The notes under the pieces: model-generated
Seen by the model: only the letters and a program-made list of their open reading frames with translations
Database searches by the model: none
Told to the model about the DNA's origin: nothing
Shown here: in pieces, positions 34,154-47,810 of the stretch
How positions within the stretch are numbered: the first letter of the stretch is position 1
Layout: every line of letters begins with the position of its first letter
Assembly (NCBI RefSeq): GCF_003369915.1
Contig: NC_046673.1
Span: 16,414,001 to 16,478,000 of the forward strand
Direction of reading: 5' to 3'
Length of the DNA: 64,000 nucleotides
Source: Drosophila miranda
Taxonomy: Eukaryota; Arthropoda; Insecta; Diptera; Drosophilidae
Translations under genes and position numbers: made by a program

Positions 34154-34250
34154 CAATCCTTGATTCACATAGATGGACAAATATGCTTATCCATTTCGAT
34201 TCATTTCCTTCATCTTCCTGCGGAACTTCTTCACACATTCTTAATGCTTC
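34154..34250 (-). pseudogene. Decayed partner of the short coding-like patch at 35.2 kb
   Basis: About 83 of 97 positions match 35169-35265 without gaps (counted by eye). On the minus strand it can encode the same basic C-terminus (KKFRRKMKEMNRNG and stop). A TAA replaces the CAA codon eight codons before that, so the frame is closed here. Confidence 0.35.
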
Positions 34251-35201
34251 AAAAAGATGAGGGGACGACAGATTTACTTCCACACAACGCAGCCCAACTA
34301 CACTGCTGCTTGATTGGAAATGGCTTCTAGAAGAAATTCGCCAAAAATATGCCAAAGAAAAATCAAAATCTTAAAAATGTATACACAAGAAATTTCAACA
34401 ATAAAAATTTGATGTAAAATTTGAGTAGGCATCAACACCAGCACGCTGCTCCCTCCAGCCGAATGGAAATCAAATTAGAGTAGGCTGTAGGGGCAGGTGC
34501 GGGGACTCCACCGGAAGAGATTTCTGGCATATGTATCTGGCTTTGAAATTGTAAAATATTCCACAAATATCTCATATTTCTTGAACAATTGTTAGCAACT
34601 AATCTTTTGAGTATGCATTTCAATCGAAATTTTTGGGCAATTGAAGAATTTCCAATCGAGTAGAGTTTCTTCGTTTGCTCTTCGGGCGATGCCAAATGCG
34701 GTGTGGGATTTCCCTTAACACTTAGTCGCCTCGTCGCATTTCCTTCTCCGGGATGATGGAGGGAGATACGGCAAAGAGTCATTTATTTTGCGGCTTTGTC
34801 GCGTTTCGCTTAAAACTCATTACTCATACCACATGTTGGCCACTTGTTTATTTTTTGTTCATTTAAAGACCACACATGACCAACGTTGGCAGCAAAGGCC
34901 TTTAGTCTCAATTGAGATAAAGTATTAGATAACAACAGGTAACAGAGTATTTATAATATTGTTAAATTGATCTTCATTTCAATTGATACTCAGACATTCT
35001 ATTTTTTAGGAGCTTCCAGTCGAAAACAGTGATATTTTCCAATCTCTCCGCTTTAATAATTTGAATAGTATTTTCTGTCTGTAGAAGTCCATTTCCTGTA
35101 GATAAAAGAAAGAGACTGCTGCCGATTTCTTTGTATTTCCTACATACATATGTATGAAGATTAATTAACAATCCTTGATTTATTTAGATGAACAAATATA
35201 A

Positions 35202-35406
35202 TTATCCACTTCGATTCATTTCCTTCATCCTCTTGCGGAACTTCTTAGCACAAACTTGATGCTTCAGTTGCTTCATCGGATACTCCACTTGAAATACAAA
35301 TTCGATCTTAGCAAGGAAAAACAGATAAAACATGAAAGGAAAAGCATTTTTTAGAGCAACAGAAACATTCACGGCGGCGGCATTCCAAAGGAAACGAAAT
35401 CGGGCA
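35202..35406 (-). CDS. Possible 3' exon of a small membrane or secreted protein, unrecognised
   Basis: On the minus strand a 3' splice site (TATCTTTCAG, ending at 35407) is followed by 68 codons to a TAA at 35202. The residues include a hydrophobic segment (FPFMFYLFFLA) and a strongly basic end (KKFRKRMKEMNRSG). The basic end is also encoded by the related patch at 34.2 kb, although that copy has a stop upstream. No first exon with a start codon was identified. This could be a small gene, or a remnant of a duplicated one; I do not recognise it. Confidence 0.25.
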
Positions 35407-38400
35407 CTGAAAGATAGACACACAAAAATTATACGTACATCCGAGTATATATTTAATATGTATAAAATATGAAAAATGTGCAAATTAGCTGAAATTTGTT
35501 CACGCACGAGTGCAAGAGGCACTGGGCGAGGCAAGGCAAGGCAAGGCAGCTACTTGGCATTGGGGAAATGATATAATTGCTGGGGCAGGAAACTTAACTG
35601 ACTGAGTGAGTGACTCGACTCAACTCGGCAGCCGGCAACCGGCGGCACACACACAAAAAATACACAAATTTTACAAAAAAAAACATGGAAAAGGAATAAA
35701 AGCAGGAAAGAGTAACAAGACGAGAAGACTTGCTTTGAAAGCCGAAGTTTAAGATACCCTTACAGATCGATCTAAGGTTTTGGGATTATCTGTATCTACG
35801 ACTGGCAGCCCCTTCACAATTGAGGCAAGAAACAGATAAACATGGTTCTACTGATCAAAAAATACTTACATATATGCTCATACGAGCAGTACGCCTAGCA
35901 TAGGGTATACGGTATACAAATGCAAAGTTGCCGCTGCGATTGCCCCCAAAGTGTTGCACACTTGACTGCGTCAAGCGATGGCAGCAGCGGGCGAGTTGAA
36001 TGGGGATGCGATTGGGATGCAGATTGAGCTTGGGACTGGGTCCGGGAATGTCCATGGCCGGCAAGCCGCGTTCGGTTTACACGGTTTGCCAGAGCAGACA
36101 CCCGATTGCCAGCAGCGTTTTCAGCGTTTTGTTCGCTCGCTCCCTTCTTTGTGGGCGTCAATTACAACCTGAGCACTGGGTGGGGTTCAGCTTGCTTTTT
36201 TTTCCCGACTCTGCTGCTGTTGCCAGTCGCAGATAAAAATCCATTTCACAAATGAGCTTTCGCTAAATTTCATCTGGCCCTGGCACTGGAACTCTGGTGG
36301 TTCTGGCTTAGGCCCTGGGGCATCTATGAGAGAGAGAAAGAGAGAGAGATTATCTGAGGCCTCAACTATTTTCTATGTAGTTCTCAAACAGTTCTAGGAC
36401 TAGACATAAAGAATCTTAGCCTGGAGAGGAATTGCGAAAAGATTCTAAGGCAGGGAAAAACCCAGAATATTTGATGAAATTTTTCAATTGTTTTAAATCT
36501 TTGCATCTTTGTTCTTATTATATTATAATTCTTATTATATTATATGAGAGCGAAAAGGTACTGTAGTGCAATATTAAAGCCATTGAAAACGAGAGCCATC
36601 TACGAGAGCTGTGAAAAAAATGGATATTTGTTTTCCATTTTTCAAGTTTGCAAATAAACAAGTAAAGATTTTAGATACAAAAAAGAAACAGAAAATAGAA
36701 AAGCCTTTGAAATCTCTTATACGATTCTTATCCGCCTTACAGCTGAAAATAGTTGCATGTACGAGTACAATTTGATTGCCTATTGAGGAGAAATGTATGT
36801 GAATTTACTTGCAAATAGATCGGCATTGGAAGAATGGCTTGGTTTCCCTTCGTTGCTGGCTGAAAGGCAGCGTTCCTTAAAGTCCGTCCGCATCGAGGGG
36901 GGGAGCGGAGCTCTGCTCTCCAATAATAAGCTTTACGGCTTATAGTGCCATGGAATGGCCGGACCCGCAGACCAGATGCAACGATTACACTCCAATGGAA
37001 CCAATTGCAGCCACTCAATGCCCCACTCGATTACTTATTCATAGTTCATGCTCATGGCCGCTTGGACTCGCACTCGCACTCGCACTGGATGCTGCTGCTG
37101 CTGCTTCTGCTGCCTGCTGCTAGCCAATTGCCATTATTTCAGTTTAAATGCTTACACCCGGTATTTCTTCCAACATCTTTGGGTATATTGTGTTCTGGTA
37201 GGTTTGTGAAACAACAGAGACAGATCTTTATGACAATCTGGACAATTATTTATTCATCAGCTTTTAGCTTTTCCAATTCCAATTTCAAGTTTCGTACATT
37301 ACAATTGCATGAGAGCTTCCATTTCTAATACTCGTATTATGTTCTCTTAATAATACCCATTCAGGGGTATCTTGTGGCTGTAATACTCGTCTATCAAAAT
37401 TTCTAGCTGGTTTTGTTTGGTTTTTAGCTTCAGCTGTTGTGTGGCATGCAACACAGAATGTCCTGCGCTGCTGGTTCTGCCAATGGTGCTGCCACTGCTG
37501 CTGCATTCCTTGTCCTTCCGGACACAGACGCTGATAGCGGAAATTATACTATCTGCTAACTGGTTTCGTAATGCTTACACCCTGCCTGCCCCCCACAGAC
37601 CAACAGCCCCAACCGAAACCACCTAAACCACCTCCCCCGAGGGACCAGATACCAGCCACCAGGCACCAGGCAGCAGGCACCTCGGAATGCATTCACAAAA
37701 TATTCAGTGAACAAATCGACGCTTGGCCAACAATTGCATTTAAATAGTTTTTCATTTGACTGAACAATTTTCGTTGTTTCTATTCGTACTGCTGCTGGTC
37801 GATGAATTTTCTTCTGTTTTTTTTGTTTTTCTGTGGCAGACAGAGAGGATTTTCCTGCGTGTTTATTAGGCAACCTTTTCTGTGCATTTGGCATTTTGTG
37901 AGTTTTCAGTGAATTCGTGCCCCCAAACCTGTCCCCATCCTTGGTCCCATCTTTCTAGTCTAATTCCAAAATATTCAAAATGTCAGTTACAGGTCCCTGT
38001 GATTTATGCTAAGATAAATGTCATGTCTGTGCATTTGTTTGTTGCTGTTCATTTTGTTAGGGGCCTTTTTTAATGGCTTAATTCGTTTCCAGTAGACTAA
38101 ATTCCAACCAAAAAAGGGATCAAAGCGGGCCAGCCGAAGATCAGATATCAGAATCTGCCACTTGATTATACTTTTCAGAAACTACCGACCGCCTGGCTTT
38201 CTCTCCGTATCGAACTATTTCATAACAATCATTTAAGGGCATGCACCTTCATTTTTACTATGGCCATACGATTGGAAATACAAGCAGTGAAAGGAAAAAC
38301 ATCCCGCTCAAAGTCTAGTTTCCGAATGAAGCTTTAAAACTAAACACAACCAATTGAATGTTCACCTGAAATGCAGCTTTTTTTCCATCCACATTCATAA

Positions 38401-41400
38401 CGGATATGGTTACCAAACACAAGTATAGGAAGACAGTTATCTATGCTATTTTTCTAAAAGTTATATCATTATCAATACCAGGCATTAGGAACAGTCGTAC
38501 CAACTTCTCAAACCATGCCAACAAGAATCATTTATGTATATTCAAGAGCATAGCAAGTGATAAACTCAAAAAAGCAATTCTAAACGTAAGTAATATCTCT
38601 GGCCAAGGATAATCGTTACTGATAAGATTCATATGTATGTCTGTTCCAGCAGGCATCCCCTGAAAGAAGGAGAGTTCCTTCTGTCTATGAAGCTAAAGAT
38701 GTTGGTCTTAAGCATTTGTCAGGAACAAACAGTCAAGATGGTGCCCATCAAGAGCTATAGAAGTAAATAGCTTATTAATAAAACATATTAAAATTAGAAC
38801 GTGTTGTTCTAATTTCTGGACTCCCTGTTATTTCTCATTTCAAAGTCCTTGAAAGCGTCAATAATGCTCTAAAATGGTGCACACATGAGCTTATGCCGGC
38901 GGCCCAATAGCTCAATAGCCGAATATATATATACATTTATAGTATGTAGTAGCTGATAAAGGAACAATAGAAAACAATCGCACAATGGGGAACAATGCAC
39001 CGGTGGTTTGCAGAACCTAACAAAATACTAGCCTTTATTCGGTTTGCTTAAAGCTTCTTAAGCTACAGATATGCATAAGTAGTGTCGATTTATTTCCGTT
39101 TCATTAAACTAGGAAACTGATTTCAGTATTGTGTGTTCCTTTGGATATTTGGGGACTACCTCCTCTCCAATTGTCACATCTTCCACTTAGTGGTTTCCTC
39201 CTTTTGCTGGTTCCCGCTGCTCCACATCTTATGTTTGATTAAATTAGTTGTCAGCTTGTATTCACTCTGTTTTCATTTTCATTCTTTATAAACATTTTCA
39301 GTTTCCTTTTGTTGCTGTTGTTGCTGTTGCTTTGGCTGTTTCTGCTGCTTCTGCTGCTGCTTGATTGTTTGTAGTGTGTATTCCCTTGTCCAATTAAACG
39401 CTTTTTTCCAGCCGCCCGCAAACGCAACAACCAGACCAGAACAGAACGGAACGGAGCTGAGAGCAACAACAAAAAGTTTTTTGATTAAAATTAAAGAAAG
39501 TTTCTCGACTCGGCTCAAGAGTCAAGTGGATCCAGGGGATGGGGAGGAGAGGGATATGGAGGTGGAGGTGGAGGTGGTGATGGAGACGGCAAACACCCAA
39601 GGGGAGTGCCAACAAGTGGCCAAAAGGACCGAATGAATGAATCCCCCAGAAATGCATGATACGAGAAAGCTGCGTAAGCCAAACCAGGAAAGAATTTACA
39701 AAATAAATTACAAATAACAATGAAAACAAGAAAACAAATGTATAACTGCGGAAACCAAAGGCGGTGATACTCTTTTACACATCGATTATTTCAATGACAT
39801 TATTGGGTGAATTTTTTGATATCTTTAAAGACAAATCAAGTTTTGCTCATGAGAAATCCACTTGTGACCCAATTTAAATGCCATTTGGTTGAGGGTAACC
39901 GTTGTTTTCCTCTCAATGACTAGAATTCGGGAATGGTGTCGTATGAAAGAGATATAATTTCTCTGAATTGAGAAATTAGTAGTGCTGAATGACTCTTTTT
40001 AAGGGTATTAGTTTAACCAGACTCCAATGATGTGAGCCACTGTCACAGCCACAGTTGGCCAAGTTAGACAACAAGCCAACAACAGCAAAGAAATTGGCAT
40101 CGTTTCAATGCAGCGAAAACTTATTCAAAGTCAATTGCCGAGAGCGGGCGCGTTTAAAACAGCGCCGAAAACGAGACATTTTCCACGCTACTCCACACCA
40201 CCCCGCCACTCTTGCTCGCTCCCCCACCCACACTACCGCCCCCGTCAGACCGCAAGCAAAATTACTTGGCAGATTCAAATGAGCATTTGAAGCATTTCCA
40301 TGGAAAACTTTTTCTCTGTCTCTGGCTCTGGTCTGGCTCTTATGTGCGCGCGTTTTTTCTCGCCAGCGCGGAAATTGTAATGAATAATTTTGCTTTTAAC
40401 TGTTTTGGGGGGAAGCTGCAGAGTAGACAGCGTGATTGAGGGTGCCAGGGGGAGCGTGTGGATCAGGGAGACAGATTGGGACGGTAGCAGGGATGGTGGA
40501 TGGTGGCACGCAACCTGCTTTGGATGGCCGATGTTGTTGGGTTTAGTTTTTGGCTTCGTTCGGCTGCGTTGACAAACCACTCTCTACGTCTTCCGCCAGA
40601 GGCGTTGTGCCCCCTCCCAAGTCGCTCCTTCAATTTTCCTCTAAATACAAACTTTTTAAGATGATGGAATTTCCCAAAATCCCTGCCACAAAAGGCGATC
40701 CGCTGTTGCAAACAATTGAGATTAGATCCACTTAGACTGTTATTTAAAGTTGTATATCCAGAGATACGAGCCACAAAAAATTCTTGTATGCTGCAGATTA
40801 ATAGTTAACTCTCTTTAGAATTTAATTATATGTACATATGTTCAGTTCTCCAATCGACCCCCCCTTCAGCACACCTCTGTCAGGGGCAAGGAGACTCATA
40901 TAGGAAGCGCCACAAATATTCGCCACTACATTTAGGTGGCTGTGGCTTCAATTAAGCTTGTATTTTCTTCTTACCTTTTCTTATTGCTAGAAAATAGTTG
41001 GAAAATGCTGGAAATAAAGAAATTTTAGATAGTTTTGCTTAAATTTAGTTGATTATTTTTCAATTTAGCTTAAAATGCAGTAAATTAATTGAAATATTTT
41101 AGAAATCTCTCTCTTTAATTAAGCAAAAATGCTTTAATCTGTAAATATTTGTTAGTTGTCACCTCTCCGCAGAGTATGGCTGGAGTCACCGATGGCCAGG
41201 CGGTGGACGGGAGATCCCAAGGCTAGTAGTGCACTCGCCAGAGAAAAATCCATTTAAACCAGTTCAGAGAAAAGAAAGAGAAAGAGACAGAGTGTATTCC
41301 CCATCTGGTTGGAGATCTGGTCTCCCTCCCTCTCTCTCGGATTGCAGCATTTCACCCAAAATGCGACAACCTGAGGCGCATTTCCGTGACAATAATTGGC

Positions 41401-43076
41401 GTTGGCCAAGAGATCTATACGTATACGTATACGCTTCCTCCAATCGCCCACCGAAAACCCGTTCCAATTGACTTGGTCGCACTGATTTAGTTTCGATTGT
41501 GGATTGCATAAGTTTTCATTCCGTTTGCAAACGCATCGCCGTTTCCTGGGCCCCCACCCAGACCTGGATTTGGATATGGACCAGTACCAGTACCAGTACC
41601 TGTAGCTGGACTCGCCCCCTGCAACCCTAATTAGTTTTCGGAACCAAATGTGCATAAATTATGCCGATTCAAATGACAGACTGCCATCTGACACACACAC
41701 CCACCAGATACATACCTCGATATTGCGACAGTTCGGCAGTTCTGGTGGCATCTGATGACAGAACCGAACTCCATATGCCATGTCATAGACCATTTAAATT
41801 TTGGGGATATACTATGTACGGACTGGTCTGCAATTGGAAATTTTCATTTTAAAGCTGATGCAATTGCTGGTGTCTACAAATTGGTTTTGTCGCTATTCAA
41901 TTCGATAATATTAGATGAAATTCGATGGCAGTTCACACTTTTCAAGCATACACTGGCAACACATTTTTCCACCATCCTCGCAATCCTAGCAATTATTTTA
42001 CACAAGCCAGATGTTCCTGCCCATCGACATCATCGTTGGCACTACTAATTATAACACTTTCCTGTCCAACACTTTCCTTCCATCCGAAGAACAATTAAAT
42101 GGATGTTAGCTGCAAAAGGGTAAAGCCGGTTCCGAGCCGGAGTGCTGTACGTACCCGTAAGTAAGCCTTTTAAGTACTTCCACGGCAGCTGCATATTCCA
42201 CTGCCACTCGGCACTCGGCATATTCTTCATTTCCGGCCCGGGACGGAGACTAAAGACTGGTGATCGGGGGCGGGGGGAAGGGGTTTAGAGAGAGGACCTT
42301 AAACTTGCCGCACACTCACACACATTTTATGTTTGGCTGCAAATTGGGGTTTTTTATGCGACATGCCCCCATAGCATGGGCATTTGTTCGGATGCACAAG
42401 GTAAAGGGGAAAATGTGATGTGATGTTGTTGTGTTTTGTTGGTGTTGTTGCTGAAGTAACAGTTAACAGTTAAGTTTTACGGAAAGCCACTTGATTTTAT
42501 TAGGAACACTCGTAAAATCATCGCCCGTTGTAAACGGTTCGTTCAGCAACGGAAATGGCCCTACCCTGGCCCTTTCCGCTTGCCGCTTGCCCTTGGCCTG
42601 GGGTATCTGTGGGTAATGCGAATACAAAACTCTTAATGAGTGGAAAGTTAATCCCAATAGGGCAAGGAGGTAACCGAAGAGCTCATCGTTTATTGTAATG
42701 TGAAGAATTAGTGGAAAATGTAATGAGCCATAGAGTTCTTTGTAGAGTTTAAATGCTACTCGTACGCGTATCGATTGTCTGGGAACAGACTGCGACTTAA
42801 ACACACAAAATACAAAATCAAATCCGGTTGTGGCAGCCCACCTAAAAAGGATGATGCAAGCCATGACAATGACCAAGGCCTAGGCCTCTGCCTCTCTACG
42901 GGTATGCACATCTGTAATGGTAATGTTAATCGGTTAATGGCCATCGGATGGTGGCTGGTGGCTGCTCCACAAATGGGGGCTCAGCTGGATGGGACACCAC
43001 CAGGTGCTTGCCCCCGTCTGTGGCAAGTGGCCGCCAGCTACCAGCTCCAAGTGGTGCAGCCACTTGCAGGCCCAGG

Positions 43077-43115
43077 TATAAAATGCCATAGAGCTGGCGA
43101 ACCAATTTCACTCTC
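43077..43115 (+). promoter_or_regulatory. TATA box and initiator of the Q/H/P-rich secreted protein gene
   Basis: TATAAAA at 43077-43083 is followed 33 nt later by TTCACTC (A at 43110), a good fit to fly core promoter spacing. The 5' leader would run from about 43110 to 43505. Confidence 0.6.
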
Positions 43116-43505
43116 ACTTTGTTAGCCAACACGCGAACCGCCAGCACCGCCTGCATCGAGACGGGCGCGACTTCAGTGCGACTGCGATGCAATTGCAATT
43201 TGGTTTCATTTTCGTTTTGTTTGCTTAAAGGCCACACAAATCTGGATATATACATATATATACACATTTATATATATCCTATATAATTACATATTTTATA
43301 ACAGTGAAAAGTGCTTCATTTGTTGGTTTTTAGTTGGTGTTTTTTTTTTAACGTTTTTATTATATTGTTTGTTGTTTGTTGTTGTGCGTAAAGCGAATTT
43401 TAATTGAGTGACAGAAGGAAACAAATGTACATAGGAAAAAAGTGTGAATAAACATAAAACAGTACGAGTATTGCTTTTAAATAAACAAAGCCAACAACTG
43501 AAATA

Positions 43506-46500
43506 ATGGCTCTCTTACGGGTGAATAATGCAAAATAGGATTAAAATTATAATAATTGCCATCGAGCTTACCGAAAGTTTGCCCAATCAAATATTCATGA
43601 TAATACGAGTATGGGTCGCCGTTATTTTGATTTTGATTGCTTCCACACGACTGGAAGGCATTGAGTATATGTACTCACGGTTCAGATAAGCGGAAGATTA
43701 ATTAACAATGATAGGTGCTTACTCAGTGTTTGGCTGAAGGGTATCCTTTAATGAATGTTGTCCTTTCTGTTGTGGGATTATGTCTTTAAACCAGATTCAG
43801 ATAGGCAAATGCAAATAATCCTGTAAACAGACTATATCTGTATATCCCACTTATAGCCACTTATATCCCACTCATGCATTTGTAGTCGTTACATGAAGAG
43901 TCGTTCAATGAAGAAAATAATATTATATCATATTTGTAAGATAATAACTTCAATGAACTGAAAGATGGGTGTTTCTTTGAGACTTTGGCTACCTGGAGAT
44001 TGTAACAAAAGAAAGTCCAACACTATCCGACAGCTATTGTTATAGGAACTTGATCTTACAGCTGAAATGAAAACTGAATGATAATTAAATACCTTTGGCG
44101 GCATGGTGTGGCATGTTCATTGTACGAGTACAACTGTAGGCCCCAGCATAATTATTAGTTGGTCATTAATCGTTTGTGCCGTGCTATAATAATAGCAATA
44201 ATGGGCCACAAGAGCGGCAAACAATTGCAGCACGTTGCACAGTTCGACGGCATCGCGGGCTTGCAGAATGAAATTTGTATAATTGCATTTATAAATCAAT
44301 TTAATTAAATTATTATTAAATTACTGAGCAAATATTTTTAATCAAGCTCCTTTTTCCGACATTTAATGCGGCAAATTAACGATAAATATTGAGATAGCGA
44401 AACCAACAGAAATGCAAAAATGTATTTAAGTTGATTTGTTGTTTGTTTTATATTTGATTAATTTAATACGATTTTGTTTGACTTTTGCATGGCCATGGCC
44501 AGGTGCTGGCTGTCATCGGCTTCTGCCTTGTAGCGGTCAGCGGCGGGGAGGAGATCGAGACTCTGGCGCCCAAGGCAGCAGACAAGGTCGAGGATTCAGT
44601 CACCACCAAACTGACGCCCAGCATCACAGAGGACCCCAAAAGTAAGACGGAGAAGCGGGATTCATCAGATCAGACAGGTAATCCCACTCCGAGTATCTCT
44701 CTTTAAATTAGTTGATCCCTTCGGGTAGCAATCATTGAAGAATGCCATTCATCAGCGGGAGAAGCTCCGCCTGGACATGGGCATTGCAATGAAATATTTT
44801 GCAATTTGTAATTTGCATTCTTAATTTGTTTCCCGTCTTGTCTGCCATCCATCCATCCATCCATCCATCGATTTATCCATCACAGGAGCCATCTTCCCGG
44901 GCAGGCCCACAAAGGATACACCATTCCGACCCATCTACCCTTCGTCCAACTTCTATGAGGCGCCAACGCAAATCTTTGGACCCACGACCGTTCGCTACAC
45001 GGCAGCGGAGGCGGCACCGCAAGTATGCCCAAGCAGAAGCCACAGGCGAATGCATTTAATTAACGCAACAACACCACCCCACCCCACCCCACCCCACCCC
45101 CAATGTAGAACTACTACGATAAGCCGGAGAGCGGATCGGCAATTCGATATGGCCCCCCGCCATCAGGCCCGTCCGGTGCGGGGAGCGCAGGAGCGCATAA
45201 ACCTCCGGTGCAGTACGCCCAGCAGGGGCCGACCACGGCGCATCGCTTCAGCTTTGCAGCTCCACCGCAAGTGGAGCTCTATCAGCGGCCAGCCGCCACT
45301 AAGTCGGTTTCATTGGGACCGGGAGGAACCCACCAGCAACAGCAGCAGCAGCATCAGCAGCATCAGCAGCATCAGCAACAGATTTTCAATTACGGCGAAG
45401 TGGAATCCGAGGGAGGACCCATTTATGAGCGTGCGGGACCGCAGCAATACCAATTAACTCTGCCCCACCACCACAGCCACCACAAGCTTCAGCAGCTAAG
45501 TGCACCGCGGCAGCAGCGCATTCAATACATCATTGCCATACCACTCTCCTACATGCGTCAGCTGCAGCAACAGCAGCAGCAGCAACAGCAACAACAGCTG
45601 CAACATCATCTGTTGGTGGCTCAACCAACACCATCCGCCAGTCCTACCAGCAGCACCTCCACCACCTCCAGCACATCCACTAGCTCTGCACCACCGTCAA
45701 CGGCAACGCCGGGGCCTAGGCATCATTCCATCACGCAGCTGTTCGGACCGCTGGCTCGTGATCATCAGGGCTTGTATCGACCCTTCTATCAGTCGGATGC
45801 CGCCAATGCACCACTGACGGGGATAGGCACCCCGGCTGGGCCAAGCCCGCCCAGAAACCAGCAGCAGTATGTCCAGATACCAGCCAGTCTGCTCCTTGCC
45901 GCCGCCCAGCAGCTCCATCAACAGCATCAGCAGCACCAGCAGCAGTCCCAACAGCAGGCGGTCTATGCCAAGGCTGCACCACCACCCACCTATCAGCAGC
46001 TCATCTATCAGCCACAGCCACAGGCACCACAGCACCACCCCCAGCTGCAACTTCAGCGTATCTTCCTGCAACCGTCGCAGGCTCAAACATCAGCTATCTA
46101 TGCCGAACAGCCGGGCGGCCCTTTGTATGGTAAGCACAACTGTACTTTGAGAGTTCAAATAACGATACTGTACTTATAAGCAAGGAGCTATAATCGCAAA
46201 AACCTATGCAGTGACAGACTTGAGAGTTGGCACCGAAATAACTTTTCAGTTTACCGCTGTTTTAAGAGCTTTTCCATGGCGATTTTAAAAGGAAAAATAA
46301 TTGTGTACGATGAATTAATTAATTTTCTATAAGATTGGCTATTTTTTATAAGCGTCTAACAGGTCTAAAATTAGGCGAAAATTAGCAGTTCAAGGATTCA
46401 CAAATAGTTCTAGTTCCACAGATAGTTCGTTCGTTCAACGGTTCAAGCTTCAAGTTTCATCAGATGAAACTCTCCAACAAACTCAGTGTCTTTACTGTAT

Positions 46501-47810
46501 TGTAAATAGTTCAATAGAAACAGCTTAGAGACTGTTACTCTCGCTCTCATCGTGCAGGAAATTGTACCGCCTCATATACGAGTATGCAGGCACTGTAACT
46601 CTTTTTAAACCATCGGCAAGCCACTGAACATTTTTTGTGTGTGTGTGTCCTATCATTATTTCCCATCATGCAGCAACTGTACCTTCTTCCAGCCGTCATT
46701 AAGCAACTGCATCATTTCCTCCCAGCTGTTATTCCGTGGTGGTGCCGCTGTAGCAGCAGGCATTCTGATTAGTTTGCCTTGGGGGAAGGGGCAAACGGAA
46801 CTGTACTTTGACCCAGACATCAGGACTTAGGGACATCGGAACATCGGGGCAATTAGTGACGCTAATTTAACAGACTGCAAAAACGCCTTGGGCATGGAAG
46901 AAGGGCAGCAGCAGCAGTAGCATTGAGAGATGATGGGAGCAGCGTGTAACAATCTGCTTTTTTGTTGTATCTTTCAGCATATCCGCTACATCAACAGCAG
47001 CGGATGAAACAGTCACAGCAGCAGGAGCAGCAACAACACAAATACACACCGGCATCGGGATCCTTGGCGGGGCCAACACCAGCAACAGCAACAGAAGCAG
47101 CAGGAGTAACAGGAGAAGTGGCAGCAACAGCACCGGCAGCAACAGAACCGGCAACAGCAACACGTCCAGCCGCCCAGCACTTACCCATCGTGCACTACAA
47201 TCCAATTTACGTGCAGGCACCCGCCGAGCAGCAACAGCAGCTTCAGCAGCAGCAGCAACATCAATTTGCCATATTGCCACGTTTTAGCAATAATAACCCA
47301 AAGGCCGCTTACCATCTGGGGCATGAATCAACGCCACCGATTCATGTTGTCAGATTGTCAGCGGCTGGTGCCCCCGGCCCGCCCATCCACCATTTCCATC
47401 ACTATCAGCCGGGTCCGGGCTCGGGCTCAGTGCCGGTTCTGCAACAACTTTATCATGCCCCGCAGCAGCAATACGTATCGCCATATGCCCATGCTCCCGA
47501 AGAAGTTCCTCTTCCTGGACCCGTCTCAATGCCCACTACGGTGCCTGGCATGACCCACGCCTCGCCAGCGATTATTCCATATTTCAGCCATCCGGGTGCC
47601 GTGCATTATGGCACGCATTTGTATCACCCGGCAGCGGCAGCCACGGTAACGGGCACGGGAACGGCAACGGGCTCAACAGCAGCCACAGCAACACTAAGAG
47701 GAGGAGTAGGTGCACCATTAAGCACCAAGCAGCAGTCAACGGTTGGTGCAGCCGCAACAAGTGGAGGACACTCACCAGGTGGCGGCAACAATATTGTGAA
47801 ATATCCCTAA
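43506..47810 (+). CDS. Secreted Gln/His/Pro-rich low-complexity protein, five coding exons
   Basis: Exons 43506-43520, 44503-44677, 44886-45022, 45109-46129 and 46978-47810 join in phase and give 726 residues. The first exon supplies only MALLR; with the next exon this makes a signal peptide (MALLRVLAVIGFCLVAVSG), which supports the otherwise invisible tiny exon and its GTGAAT donor. A charged, T/S-rich part (residues ~20-65) is followed by a P/Y-rich part, several polyglutamine and Q/H tracts (from 45330, 45565, 45910, 46990 and 47230), and a G/T/A-rich tail ending NIVKYP. Repeated Y-containing short motifs (for example RPIYP, GGPIY, GGPLY, VHYNPIY) recall extracellular-matrix or cuticle-associated proteins. 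No enzyme domain is seen. The product probably acts outside the cell; function unknown. A short upstream ORF starts at 43187 in the leader. Confidence 0.75.
44846..44869. repeat. (CATC)6 in intron 2 of the secreted-protein gene
   Basis: Six CATC units directly before the 3' splice-site region (CAG ending at 44885). Confidence 0.9.
45076..45100. repeat. (ACCCC)5 in intron 3 next to the 3' splice site
   Basis: Five ACCCC units lie 8 nt before the AG (45107-45108) of an 86-nt intron, where a polypyrimidine tract is expected. Confidence 0.9.

Larger units (their letters stand above)
29986..43076. other. Long non-coding stretch, 30-43 kb
   Basis: No gene with clear splice structure or recognisable product was found in about 13 kb. 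It includes a duplicated short coding-like patch (34154-34250 and 35169-35265, listed separately), (CTG)-rich runs near 37090 and 39310, TACGAGTA octamers and TACATATGTA palindromes. Part may be regulatory DNA of the secreted-protein gene beginning at about 43110. Confidence 0.45.

Noticed and set aside
45697-47188. Long minus-strand frames opposite the Q-rich exons
   Set aside because: They are leucine/alanine-rich mirror images of CAG repeats.
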